Shown here: piece after piece, positions 43,101 to 50,231 of the stretch
Position numbering within the stretch: position 1 is the stretch's first letter
How the letters are laid out: each line of letters opens with the position of its first letter
DNA from: Flavobacterium pectinovorum
GTDB taxonomy: Bacteria > Bacteroidota > Bacteroidia > Flavobacteriales > Flavobacteriaceae
DNA length: 50,231 bases
Reading direction: 5' to 3'
Assembly: GCF_006438875.1 (NCBI RefSeq)
Contig: NZ_RCZH01000021.1
Location: 42,200 to 92,430 of the forward strand
The notes under the pieces: generated by a model
Databases searched by the model: none
The model's input: only the letters and a program-made list of their open reading frames with translations
Told to the model about the DNA's origin: nothing
Translations under genes and position numbers: made by a program

Positions 43101-43263
43101 CTGTAGCACCCGGAATTCCCATAGCATCTTCTGCTGATTTTACATTTCCGCTTACAATCTGGGATTGCTCCTGTGCAAAACCGGACTGCACCATAAATAC
43201 ACTAAGCAACAGCGCCATGCAGAACGAGAGCGTTGTTGTTTTAAGACAATGTTTGCTTTTCAT
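40132..43263 (-). CDS. SusC/RagA family TonB-dependent transporter
   Basis: A 1043-residue outer-membrane channel importing oligosaccharides with energy from TonB. Signal peptide about 1-30 (ends GFAQ). A carboxypeptidase-D-like beta domain (about 35-110) has GATVAIEGTKTATSTDFDG. The TonB-box region is EVVVIGYGSQ (about 115), and the plug has ALQGQAAGLQVTSTSGQPG (about 150-170) and SPLYVVDGI. The C-terminus ends in the barrel strand GLNIKL. It lacks the extra N-terminal secretin/TonB signalling domain, so it should not be controlled through an anti-sigma factor. It follows xylA by 46 bases with no visible promoter, so xylBA and susCD are probably one transcript. Confidence 0.97.
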   Translation of the reverse strand: MKSKHCLKTTTLSFCMALLLSVFMVQSGFAQEQSQIVSGNVKSAEDAMGIPGATVAIEGTKTATSTDFDGNFKLEAKTGNVIVISFMGFKAQRITVGTQKTINVTLQTEAADLKEVVVIGYGSQKKTLVTSAVTQVSGENLAKTNTTNALQALQGQAAGLQVTSTSGQPGEGLNVVIRGVGSTGGSSPLYVVDGILTSDISYLSNSDIESISVLKDAASAAIYGSQASNGVVLVTTKKGKRGAAGQMTFDQYYGVQSVARKVDLLDATEYATILNEAAVNSGKNPYFTNSQIAALGKGTNWMDKMFTDNAATKNFSFGASGGSDTSVYSASLSYLGQEGVVGGKDLSNYERYNFRFNSEHKLYKDVVTFGENLSFAYINKNGIGVGNQYNNALRGAFQATPLLPMYDSKGNYYDTTNNTEPWLAGAANPYALMQYNNQNEGNNQKLLGNVYLQIEPIKNLTFKTTLGLDYYAGEGHSYLPIYDLSIYANNAFDKVNQNMNKGKTLTWDNLLTYKFNVADTHHFEAMLGTSSINYDGTSVSVTNADSVFNDLEHAWLDNTTNKDGAKISMSGLKQETKRMSYFGRLNYNYKETYLINATFRMDGSSIFSKENQWGYFPSVSAGWIASNENFLRDSNVINFLKLRGSWGQVGNQNARPFQYLSTIKSNNTNYIFGDTEGVLTPGAYPDRLSNLNLKWETSEQIDFGFDARFLHNALNVTFDVYQKTNKDWLILAPILATAGADAPYINGGDVVNKGVELSLQYQNKIGDFNYSISANGAYNKNTVGKIPTTDGIIHGLNNELYDNSGEFYRAQNGQPLGYFWGYKTGGVFQNQAQIDNYKSASGAVLQPNAAPGDLIYVNTNGDDKIDASDKTSIGKPNPDFTFGFSLSGSYKAFDFSVMANGVAGNQIVQSYRNQAGAYGNYTSAILDRWHGEGSSNTVPRVTEDNRNFTQFSDLYVQDGDFLRISTVTLGFDLAKMKQSKTFFASQFRLYFSVLNLYTFTKYDGMDPEIGFGSSNNDQKFSSGVDVGYYPRPRTYMLGLNIKL

Positions 43264-43309
43264 AATAGTTAAGAATTGGTTGAAATTATAGTTAGTAATT
43301 TTTTGTCTA

Positions 43310-44632
43310 TTAATATGCGTTCGAAATAATCTGTTCGAATAATTCCTGTCTTCCGCTCAGCGGTTGAGGTTCTCCACTTGCACGGGCAATTTTGCTAAGA
43401 TCTTCAAGAGATAATTCTCCGTTTTCGAACTTTGCTCCGTTTCCACCGTCAAATGAACTGTAACGCTGTGTGCGTAATTTTCTGTAATCTGTATTTTGTA
43501 ATATTTGATCTGCGCAGATTAATCCTCTTGCAAAAACATCCATTCCGGCAATGTGTGCAATGAATTTATCTTCTAAATCGATTGAATTTCTTCTCACTTT
43601 TGCATCGAAGTTTACGCCTCCGCCCTGAATTCCTCCACCTTCAAGAATCACCAACATAGCTTGTGTAACTTCCTGAAGATTTATTGGGAATTGATCTGTA
43701 TCCCAACCATTTTGGTAATCTCCGCGGTTTGCGTCGATACTTCCTAACATTCCTGCATCTACCGCAACTTGCAATTCGTGCTCAAAAGAATGTCCGGCAA
43801 GAGTTGCGTGGTTTACTTCAAGGTTTAATTTGAAATCATTTTGAAGTCCGTATTTATTAATGAATCCTAATGAAGTCGCTGCATCATAATCGTACTGATG
43901 TTTTGTAGGTTCCATAGGTTTTGGTTCGATCAGGAAGTTTCCTTTAAAACCTTCTTTGCGTGCATAATCTTTACAAGTATTTAAGAATCTCCCCAAGTGG
44001 TCTAATTCTCTTTTCATGTCTGTGTTTAACAAACTCATATAACCTTCACGTCCTCCCCAAAAAACATAATTTTCTCCGCCAAGAGCAATAGTTGCGTCGA
44101 TTGCAATTTTTGCCTGAGCTCCTGCATACGCCAAAACATCAAAGTTTGGATTCGTTGCAGCACCATTCATATAGCGAGGATTGCTGAATAAGTTTGAAGT
44201 TCCCCACAACAATTTAATTCCTGATTCTTGTTGTTTTTGTTTCGCATATTCAACCATAGTCTGAATACGAGTTTCAAATTCTGCCAATGTTGGCGCATCA
44301 TCCACCACATCAACATCATGAAAACAATAATAAGGCAAACCTAACTTTGTCATAAATTCAAAAGCAGCATCCATTTTGTCTTTTGCTCTTAAAATGACAT
44401 TCTCATTTTTATCCCAGGAAAATGTTTCAGTCGAAGCTCCAAACGGATCTCCTCCAGTGTTACATAACGTATGCCAGTACGCCATCGAAAAGCGCAAATG
44501 CTCTTTTAATGTTTTTCCCGCAACGATACGATTTTCATCATACCATTTAAAAGCTAGTGGATTATCACTTTCTCTTCCTTCGAACTTTATCGTATCGATG
44601 TTTTTAAAATAAGATTGTTTAGTTGTGCTCAT
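43310..44632 (-). CDS. xylA: xylose isomerase
   Basis: Converts D-xylose to D-xylulose in the cytoplasm. At 440 residues it is the group II (longer) form. Marks are FKWYDENRIVAGKTLKEHLR (about 28-47), the catalytic FHDVDVV (about 101-107) with its His and Asp, LWGTSNLFSNPRYMNGAAT (shortened), YVFWGGREGYMSLLNTD, the metal ligand EPKPMEPTKHQYD (about 237) and GGGVNFDAKVRR (about 335). It starts 2 bases after xylB. Its coupling with susC supports a xylose-yielding glycan. Confidence 0.97.
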   Translation of the reverse strand: MSTTKQSYFKNIDTIKFEGRESDNPLAFKWYDENRIVAGKTLKEHLRFSMAYWHTLCNTGGDPFGASTETFSWDKNENVILRAKDKMDAAFEFMTKLGLPYYCFHDVDVVDDAPTLAEFETRIQTMVEYAKQKQQESGIKLLWGTSNLFSNPRYMNGAATNPNFDVLAYAGAQAKIAIDATIALGGENYVFWGGREGYMSLLNTDMKRELDHLGRFLNTCKDYARKEGFKGNFLIEPKPMEPTKHQYDYDAATSLGFINKYGLQNDFKLNLEVNHATLAGHSFEHELQVAVDAGMLGSIDANRGDYQNGWDTDQFPINLQEVTQAMLVILEGGGIQGGGVNFDAKVRRNSIDLEDKFIAHIAGMDVFARGLICADQILQNTDYRKLRTQRYSSFDGGNGAKFENGELSLEDLSKIARASGEPQPLSGRQELFEQIISNAY

Positions 44633-44634
44633 TA

Positions 44635-46128
44635 TTATTGTTCTATTTTAATTTGACTTTTCCATTCTTGATATAAATCCTGATATTGACTTGTCAGGAT
44701 TTTATTGGGTTCAATTCGATCTAAACATTGCAATCCTGCGAAAGCTTCGTCAAGCGAATTGTAATATCCGAAACCGTAAGCAGCGCCTCTTGCAGCACCT
44801 TCTGCTCCTGAAGTATTGTATAATTCTAAAGTTGTTTGTGTAGTATTGGTGAAGATTTCTCTAAAAACCGGACTTAAAAACAGGTTTGAATTTCCTGCTC
44901 TAACCACTGTTCCTGAAACTCCAACTTCTTTCATCACATCAAAACCGTAGTTCATGGCAAACACGATTCCTTCGCAGGCTGCGCGCACCAAATGTGATGG
45001 CTGATGTATGTTGAAATTTAAATTCTGGATTCCAGAAGTCGCATTTTTATTATTAAAAATACGTTCAACACCATTCCCGAAAGGGTAAAAACGAAGTCCG
45101 TTGCTTCCTGCTTCTACTTTTGCAGCTTCGGCATTTAGCTTTTCGTAGGCGATTAAATCAGTTCTGTCAACTGACATGATTTTGCGCAGCCATTGGTATA
45201 AAATTCCCGAACCGTTAATGCACAACATTACTCCGTTGCGTTTTTCGGCTTCGGTATTGTTGACGTGTAAAAAAGTATTGATTCTGTTTTGTTTGTCGTA
45301 AGCATCCTGATCGCTTACGGCATAAACTACTGCCGAAGTTCCGGCTGTTGTAGCAATTTCTCCGGGTTTCAAAACGTTCAATGACAAAGCATTGTTTGGT
45401 TGATCTCCTGCTCTGTACGTTATTTTTGCATCAGGATTTAATCCTAATTCCTGAGCAATTTCTAAGTGAATTGTTGCCTGAATTCCGAAGTTTGAAACAA
45501 TTTCCGGAACAATATCAGATGATAATCCCATTTGAGAAAGGATTTCTGTTGCCAGTTTTCCTTCTGAGAAATTCCATAAAGCGGCTTCTGATAATCCCGA
45601 AGTACTTATTTGAGCTACTTTTGATAATTTGGCAGCAATAAAATCTCCCGGAAGCATCATGTATTTTGCTTTTGCAAAAACTTCAGGCTGATTGTCTTTT
45701 ACCCATTTTAGTTTTGAAGCGGTAAAATTTCCCGGACTTCCTAAAATTTGTTTTTGAGAATTTTCAGCACCCATTTTAGCATAAATTTCATCTCCGATAA
45801 TCGCTGCACGACTGTCACACCAAATAATTGAGGAACGAACCGGATTCAGATTTTCATCGGTTAAAACCAAACCATGCATTTGATAGGCAATTCCGATTCC
45901 GGCAATTTTCTTTAAATCAATATTAGACTTTGAGCCTAATTGTTTGATTCCGTCTTTTACATATTGCCACCACGATTCAGGATCTTGTTCTGCCCAGCCA
46001 AATTTTGGGGCAATAATTGGCATTTCAAAATCCGGAACACTTACTGCGCCAATAGTCGTTCCTTTTTCAGGATCGAAAATTGATAATTTTATCGATGAGC
46101 TTCCTAAATCAATTCCTAAAAAAAACAT
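44635..46128 (-). CDS. xylB: xylulokinase
   Basis: Phosphorylates D-xylulose to D-xylulose 5-phosphate. A 497-residue FGGY-family kinase with GIDLGSSSIKLSIFD (5-19) at the ATP-binding end, YQMHGLVLTDENL with the catalytic-region His, IIWCDSRA, TAGTSAVVYAV (about 273) and the GSNGLRFYPFGNGVERI stretch (about 353). The C-terminal LYNTSGAEGAARGAAYGFG (about 440) is typical. It is the first gene of the locus, divergent from the two Nudix regulators at 46518, with operator-like repeats in the gap. Confidence 0.96.
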   Translation of the reverse strand: MFFLGIDLGSSSIKLSIFDPEKGTTIGAVSVPDFEMPIIAPKFGWAEQDPESWWQYVKDGIKQLGSKSNIDLKKIAGIGIAYQMHGLVLTDENLNPVRSSIIWCDSRAAIIGDEIYAKMGAENSQKQILGSPGNFTASKLKWVKDNQPEVFAKAKYMMLPGDFIAAKLSKVAQISTSGLSEAALWNFSEGKLATEILSQMGLSSDIVPEIVSNFGIQATIHLEIAQELGLNPDAKITYRAGDQPNNALSLNVLKPGEIATTAGTSAVVYAVSDQDAYDKQNRINTFLHVNNTEAEKRNGVMLCINGSGILYQWLRKIMSVDRTDLIAYEKLNAEAAKVEAGSNGLRFYPFGNGVERIFNNKNATSGIQNLNFNIHQPSHLVRAACEGIVFAMNYGFDVMKEVGVSGTVVRAGNSNLFLSPVFREIFTNTTQTTLELYNTSGAEGAARGAAYGFGYYNSLDEAFAGLQCLDRIEPNKILTSQYQDLYQEWKSQIKIEQ

Positions 46129-46169
46129 TTGTGGTACTTTTTATTTAGTTATAAATTTGTCCCTTTTAA

Positions 46170-46216
46170 ACTTATAGTCAAACTGAACTTATCTTATGGT
46201 TAATTTGACTACAAGT
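46170..46216. promoter_or_regulatory. paired inverted operator candidates upstream of xylB
   Basis: TTTGACTATAAGT on the minus strand (46170-46182) and TTTGACTACAAGT on the plus strand (46204-46216) are 12/13 identical and face each other, centres 34 bp apart. They lie between xylB and the divergent Nudix regulators. A full-palindrome relative, TGACTA-N6-TAGTCA, is at 48370-48387. No standard TAnnTTTG box is seen next to xylB. The rest of the 389-base gap is AT-rich and shows no gene. Confidence 0.6.
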
Positions 46217-46517
46217 GTAAAACATTTTTCTATATTAACAAAATATTAGGTTTATTTTTTTTCAATTCTGATAATTCAAACATGATTTTTATGAATACGT
46301 TAAAAAAGAAGCTAAAACAGCAGAAAAAAATATCAAAAAAATAGCGATTTAGCAATTTGATAATCAGTCGTTTAAGGATGATTATTTTAAAATCTTATTT
46401 TTAAGGATATCGCAAGCAATTGATTGTCAGAAAATTATTGCGTTAAGAAAAATATAAATCTCATATGAGGAGAACTATTCATTTTATTTATTTAATTTGT
46501 CAAAATTTAAATAGCAT

Positions 46518-47234
46518 ATGGTTAAAAATGTAGCCGACGATTCTGCTTTAAAAAGCGAGCAAACCGCAATGAATGCAATCACGATTGACTGTGTCATATT
46601 TGGATTTGATAAAGGAAGTCTTGAAGTGCTTCTGGTACAACACGGAGAAGGAATTAGTAAAGGAAAATGGGGACTTCCAGGAGGATGGATCTATAAAAAA
46701 GAGAGTACTGATGATGCCGCACACCGTTTATTGAACGAGCTTACCGGTCTTGATAATATTTACCTGGAGCAATTAAAAGCGTTTGGAGATCCGGATCGTT
46801 TCCCGCTTCGACGTGTTATTACGATTGGATATTATGCCTTAGTAAAACGCGAAGATTACAACATTAAAGCTGGTTTTACGGCTTCGGATGCACAATGGTA
46901 TAAGATTAATAATATTCCGGATTTGATTTATGATCACAACGAAATTCTTGCTTATAGTTTAAAAAATCTTCAAAACAGAGTTCGTCAGGCTCCAATTGGA
47001 TTCAATCTTTTGCCTGAGAAATTTACTTTATTGCAATTGATGCATTTATATGAGGAGATTTTAGGAATCGAAATGGATAAATCAAATTTCAGACGAAAAA
47101 TTCTGCACATGAAATTATTGGTTGCTCTGGATGAAAAACAACAAGATGTTTCGCATCGTGCAGCCCAATTATACAAATTTGACGAAGCGATTTATAAGAA
47201 ATTGACTGAAAAAGGATTTAATTTTGAATTTTAA
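46518..47234 (+). CDS. Nudix-winged-helix regulator 1, xylose-type
   Basis: A 238-residue protein with an N-terminal Nudix fold (about 20-150) and a C-terminal winged helix (151-238). The Nudix box has GWIYKKE correctly spaced, but the catalytic REUxEE reads RLLNEL, so metal binding and hydrolysis are probably lost. The domain would serve as a ligand sensor. The layout matches the NrtR superfamily branch used in Bacteroidota to control arabinose and xylose genes, and its divergent partner is xylB-xylA. Its last 88 residues differ from regulator 2 by one residue. The stop codon overlaps the next start by one base (TAATG). Confidence 0.88.
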   Translation: MVKNVADDSALKSEQTAMNAITIDCVIFGFDKGSLEVLLVQHGEGISKGKWGLPGGWIYKKESTDDAAHRLLNELTGLDNIYLEQLKAFGDPDRFPLRRVITIGYYALVKREDYNIKAGFTASDAQWYKINNIPDLIYDHNEILAYSLKNLQNRVRQAPIGFNLLPEKFTLLQLMHLYEEILGIEMDKSNFRRKILHMKLLVALDEKQQDVSHRAAQLYKFDEAIYKKLTEKGFNFEF

Positions 47235-47956
47235 TGACTTCCTCCTTTTCTAAAAATATTTCGGAAACTAATACTGATGTCAAACCTTTTATAGAGGGCA
47301 TTTCGATCGACTGCGTTATTTTTTCTTTTGATAAAAAAAATCTTGAGGTGCTTTTAGTACATCATGCCGTAGGAGAAAGTGCCGGGAAATGGGGAGTTCT
47401 TGGTGGAAATCCGGAACTGGAAGAAAGTATTGATAATGCCGCACTGCGAATATTATATGAACTCACCAGCCTTGACAATATCTATCTGGAGCAATTAAAA
47501 GCTTTTACAGATCCTGATCGTGTAAAAAGCGAGAGGGTTATAACTGTTGGATATTACACCTTAGTAAACCGAGAAGATTATAATATTAAGGCCAGCGTCT
47601 CTGTATTTGAAGCTAAATGGTTTAAAATTAATGAGGTTCCTAAGTTAATTTTTGACCACAACGAAATCTTAGAATATAGTTTAAAACAACTTCAAAACCG
47701 GGTTCGTCAGGCTCCTATTGGATTCAATCTTTTGCCTGAAAAATTTACTTTATTGCAATTGATGCATTTATATGAGGAAATTTTAGGAATCGAAATGGAT
47801 AAATCAAATTTCAGACGAAAAATTCTGCACATGAAATTATTGGTTGCATTAGATGAAAAACAACAAGATGTTTCGCATCGAGCCGCCAAATTATACAAAT
47901 TTGATGAAGCGATTTATAAGAAATTGACCGAAAAAGGATTCAATTTTGAATTTTAG
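47234..47956 (+). CDS. Nudix-winged-helix regulator 2, xylose-type
   Basis: A 240-residue paralogue of the preceding gene, translationally coupled to it by a one-base overlap. The Nudix box is degenerate (RILYELTSL in place of REUxEExGU), so it is probably not an enzyme. By eye the sensor halves are only about 60-65% identical, while residues 153-240, including SNFRRKIL and the wing, match regulator 1 except for one Gln/Lys change. The two proteins should recognise the same DNA but respond to different ligands, or form heterodimers. The operon ends at a strong bidirectional terminator. Confidence 0.88.
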   Translation: MTSSFSKNISETNTDVKPFIEGISIDCVIFSFDKKNLEVLLVHHAVGESAGKWGVLGGNPELEESIDNAALRILYELTSLDNIYLEQLKAFTDPDRVKSERVITVGYYTLVNREDYNIKASVSVFEAKWFKINEVPKLIFDHNEILEYSLKQLQNRVRQAPIGFNLLPEKFTLLQLMHLYEEILGIEMDKSNFRRKILHMKLLVALDEKQQDVSHRAAKLYKFDEAIYKKLTEKGFNFEF

Positions 47957-47958
47957 AT

Positions 47959-47998
47959 AAAAAAATGCCCGAAGAAATTCTTCGGGCATTTGTTCCTT
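47959..47998. terminator. bidirectional terminator after the Nudix pair
   Basis: ATGCCCGAA (47965-47973) pairs with TTCGGGCAT (47981-47989) inside a longer perfect inverted repeat, with an A-run to the left and a T-rich run to the right. It serves the Nudix operon (plus) and the small peptide gene (minus). Confidence 0.85.
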
Positions 47999-48004
47999 TA
48001 TTTT

Positions 48005-48238
48005 TTAAGGAATACATACGATTATTACATTGCAATAACCTCCTACAATTCCCGGAAACTTAGAAGGGTCTTCTGATCCGGAATTTGCTGCAACTCCATT
48101 TCCGCTCGGACAAATAGAAGTTGGTACGCCATTTCTGGGACCGCAAACTGTTCCTAATGTTCCGCCTTTAATACTTTTCATTTCTTCTTTTGAGAGTCTG
48201 CCAAATTTTTGAGCCAGTCTCACGGTTTGTTTTTCCAT
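48005..48238 (-). CDS. double-glycine-leader peptide (natural product or bacteriocin-like precursor)
   Basis: A 77-residue peptide with the leader motif LSKEEMKSIKGG (15-26), the pattern of Bacteroidota peptide precursors cleaved after GG by peptidase-containing ABC transporters. The 51-residue core is rich in Gly, Pro, Ser and Asn and has four Cys, at about 32, 43, 69 and 75, which could form two disulfides or be modified. No radical-SAM enzyme, lanthipeptide synthetase, peptidase-ABC transporter or immunity gene is in the window, so it is an orphan precursor, exported by a system elsewhere if at all. The 5' region up to 48400 holds two inverted repeats. Confidence 0.75.
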   Translation of the reverse strand: MEKQTVRLAQKFGRLSKEEMKSIKGGTLGTVCGPRNGVPTSICPSGNGVAANSGSEDPSKFPGIVGGYCNVIIVCIP

Positions 48239-48337
48239 AATTTCTTGGGTTTAATTGTTAGTAAAAAATAGATATTCTCTTTTTTTATAAATAAATCCTG
48301 CGCACAGATTTCAATAAAAAAAGACAACAAAAATTTA

Positions 48338-48390
48338 AAACCATAAATGATTTATACTTATGGTTTAAATGACTACAAGTATAGTCATAT
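48338..48390. promoter_or_regulatory. operator-like palindromes upstream of the peptide gene
   Basis: AAACCATAA (48338-48346) pairs with TTATGGTTT (48358-48366). Immediately after, TGACTA-N6-TAGTCA (48370-48387) shares the core TGACTACAAGT with the xylB-side sites at 46170-46216. They are 100-150 bases upstream of the peptide start. The remainder of the 471-base gap up to lepA shows no convincing gene. Confidence 0.5.
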
Positions 48391-48611
48391 TTACCTAAAC
48401 CGACAATTATTCGCACAAAAAATACAGATTTTTCAAATAAAAGCAACTAGAAGTATTTTTTTGACAAAGAACGAATCAAACCAACTGTGTAGTAAAAACA
48501 TTTTGCACGTTTTTGACTTTAAACTACTCCTTCATTATTAGTGAATTACGGACTTTCCGGCAGCAAAATTCAAAATCGAACAACTAGATTCCAGAATCCA
48601 AAACTTTGCGC

Positions 48612-48619
48612 TATCTTTG
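48612..48619 (+). promoter_or_regulatory. lepA -7 promoter element
   Basis: TATCTTTG fits the Bacteroidota -7 box, giving a leader of about 85 bases. A hairpin TGTGCC/GGCACA lies in the leader (48632-48658). No clear -33 TTG is present. Confidence 0.5.
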
Positions 48620-48709
48620 CGCCTTAATAATGTGCCGTAAAGCAATTGCTATGGCACAAATTTATACCCTGAAATACTTAAAACTCGCTTAGAGAATTGA
48701 CATATTAAA

Positions 48710-50231
48710 ATGAAGAAGATACGTAACTTTTGCATTATTGCACATATTGACCACGGTAAAAGTACACTGGCAGACCGATTGTTGGGCGCTACACAAACCG
48801 TTACAGCTCGTGAAGAAAAAGCGCAATTGCTTGACAACATGGACCTGGAGCGCGAGCGTGGAATCACCATTAAGAGTCATGCCATTCAAATGGAATATAC
48901 TTATAAAGGCGAGGAATATATTTTAAATTTAATTGACACTCCCGGCCACGTTGACTTTTCATACGAAGTTTCCCGATCTATTGCTGCCTGCGAAGGTGCG
49001 CTCTTGATTGTTGATGCTGCACAAAGTATTCAGGCACAAACGATTTCTAACTTATATTTAGCTTTAGAAAATGACCTGGAAATTATCCCGGTTTTAAATA
49101 AAGTTGATTTACCTAGCGCTAATCCTGAAGAAGTTAGTGATGATATTATCGATTTATTAGGATGTAAACTAGAAGATATTATTCATGCTTCAGGAAAAAC
49201 CGGTTTTGGTGTTGAGAATATCTTAGCTGCCATTATCGAAAAAATCCCACCTCCAACAGGAAATATAGATGAGCCGTTACAGGCTTTGATTTTCGATTCA
49301 CATTACAATCCGTTTCGTGGAATTGAAGTTATTTTCCGTGTGAAAAACGGACAGATTAAAAAAGGGCAAAAAATTAAATTCATGGCCACCGGTAATGAAT
49401 ATTTTGCTGACGAAATTGGAACTTTAAAATTAAATCAGGTTCCTAAAAATGTTATTTCTGCAGGTGATGTTGGTTATTTAATTTCTGGAATTAAAGAAGC
49501 CAAAGAAGTAAAAGTTGGAGATACTCTAACAGATGCTAAAACACCTACTACCAATATGATTACTGGTTTTGAGGATGTAAAACCAATGGTATTTGCCGGA
49601 ATTTATCCTGTTGATACTGAAGATTATGAAGAGTTGCGTAACTCTATGGAAAAATTACAATTGAACGATGCTTCATTGGTGTTTTTACCTGAAAGTTCGG
49701 CGGCTTTAGGATTTGGTTTCCGTTGTGGATTTTTAGGAATGTTACACATGGAGATTATTCAGGAAAGACTGGAACGTGAGTTCAATATGACTGTAATTAC
49801 TACAGTTCCTAACGTTTCGTACCTGGCTTATACTAAAAAAGATCCTACTGTAGGATTTGTGGTAAACAACCCATCTGATTTACCTGAACCATCAAGATTA
49901 GATCACGTAGAAGAACCTTATATAAAAGCGACAATTATCACCAAATCTGATTTTGTGGGGAATGTTATGTCTTTATGTATTGAAAAAAGAGGTTTGATTA
50001 CCAACCAAACCTACCTGACTACCGAAAGAGTAGAATTAACTTTTGATATGCCTCTTGCCGAAATTGTATTTGATTTTTACGATCGTTTAAAAACGGTTTC
50101 GAAAGGATATGCTTCATTTGATTACGCTCCTATTGGAATGCGAACTTCAAGCTTGGTAAAAGTGGATATTTTATTGAATGCTATTATTGTTGATGCTTTA
50201 TCTTCTTTAATTCACGTAGACAATGCCTACC
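48710..50231 (+). CDS. lepA: elongation factor 4 (LepA), cut by the window end
   Basis: Ribosome-associated translational GTPase that promotes back-translocation and 30S assembly. The first 507 of about 598 residues are present. GTPase motifs are complete: IIAHIDHGKST (8-18), RERGITIKSH (about 50), DTPGHVDFSYEVSRS (about 76), NKVDLP (about 130) and an ASGKTGFG G5 motif. Domain II begins near residue 185 with LIFDSHYNPFRG, and the RCGFLGMLHMEI signature of LepA lies near 340. The ATG at 48710 is chosen because it gives the exact family start MKKIRNF. Confidence 0.96.
   Translation, partial: MKKIRNFCIIAHIDHGKSTLADRLLGATQTVTAREEKAQLLDNMDLERERGITIKSHAIQMEYTYKGEEYILNLIDTPGHVDFSYEVSRSIAACEGALLIVDAAQSIQAQTISNLYLALENDLEIIPVLNKVDLPSANPEEVSDDIIDLLGCKLEDIIHASGKTGFGVENILAAIIEKIPPPTGNIDEPLQALIFDSHYNPFRGIEVIFRVKNGQIKKGQKIKFMATGNEYFADEIGTLKLNQVPKNVISAGDVGYLISGIKEAKEVKVGDTLTDAKTPTTNMITGFEDVKPMVFAGIYPVDTEDYEELRNSMEKLQLNDASLVFLPESSAALGFGFRCGFLGMLHMEIIQERLEREFNMTVITTVPNVSYLAYTKKDPTVGFVVNNPSDLPEPSRLDHVEEPYIKATIITKSDFVGNVMSLCIEKRGLITNQTYLTTERVELTFDMPLAEIVFDFYDRLKTVSKGYASFDYAPIGMRTSSLVKVDILLNAIIVDALSSLIHVDNAY

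Noticed and set aside
40132..43263. Sigma/anti-sigma control of SusC
   Set aside because: The transporter lacks the extra N-terminal signalling domain, and no sigma or anti-sigma gene is in the window.
46282..46344. A 20-codon Lys-rich open frame between xylB and the Nudix genes
   Set aside because: Very short, composed mainly of A-rich codons, no ribosome-binding signal and no known family.
46518..47956. A frameshifted single Nudix gene
   Set aside because: Both frames are complete proteins with their own starts and full winged helices, so this is a tandem duplication.
48347..48541. A 64-codon plus-strand frame before lepA
   Set aside because: It overlaps the palindromes at 48338-48390, and its composition resembles random AT-rich sequence.
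48649..48889. Two minus-strand frames over the lepA start
   Set aside because: Both are antisense shadows of the clear LepA coding frame.
1..50231. tRNA or rRNA genes
   Set aside because: No stretch with a cloverleaf and conserved T-arm, or with rRNA motifs, was recognised by eye, but a tRNA scan was not possible.

Overview
The window looks like a Flavobacterium (Bacteroidota) chromosome. It is AT-rich. Several promoters match the Bacteroidota consensus (TTG, 19-23 nt, TAnnTTTG). It carries SusC/SusD pairs, lipoproteins with a serine-rich tail after the lipobox Cys, and intergenic spaces full of short palindromes. No tRNA, rRNA, CRISPR array or transposase was seen.

Region 1 (1-9,000): the tail of a small membrane protein, then nadD. 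Convergent to nadD is a ten-gene minus-strand operon: a short PRPP synthetase, a NADAR protein, three different macro-domain proteins, a DUF4291 protein, KptA, a metallophosphoesterase, a deoxyribosyltransferase-like protein and nicotinamide phosphoribosyltransferase. Upstream lies a Nudix-winged-helix regulator of NrtR type. Two 21-bp palindromes flank the operon promoter, and one of them contains the TTTG of the -7 box. The set reads as rebuilding NAD+ from nicotinamide plus cleaning up ADP-ribose products.

Region 2 (9,000-16,900): a LysR regulator divergent from an exported DJ-1/PfpI protein, a YqhD-like alcohol dehydrogenase, gpsA, pheS, two small conserved proteins of unknown role, and a CvpA-family membrane protein. 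Most gaps hold long imperfect hairpins, each with its own sequence.

Region 3 (16,990-46,130): a 29-kb minus-strand polysaccharide utilisation locus. Order of transcription is xylB, xylA, susC, susD, a surface glycan-binding lipoprotein, GH2, GH31, GH97, GH3, GH39, GH3, BACON-GH5, a sialate-O-acetylesterase-type esterase and GH95. The set fits xyloglucan: GH5 cuts the backbone, GH95, GH2 and the esterase trim galactose, fucose and acetyl groups, the YicI-like GH31 releases xylose, GH3 enzymes split the glucan, and XylA/XylB feed xylose to the pentose phosphate pathway. Hairpins and at least one probable internal promoter divide the locus.

Region 4 (46,500-50,231): two overlapping Nudix-winged-helix genes, probably the xylose-responsive regulators, whose DNA-binding halves are almost identical although their sensor halves have diverged. 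Next comes an orphan double-glycine-leader peptide with four cysteines, then lepA, which runs off the end.
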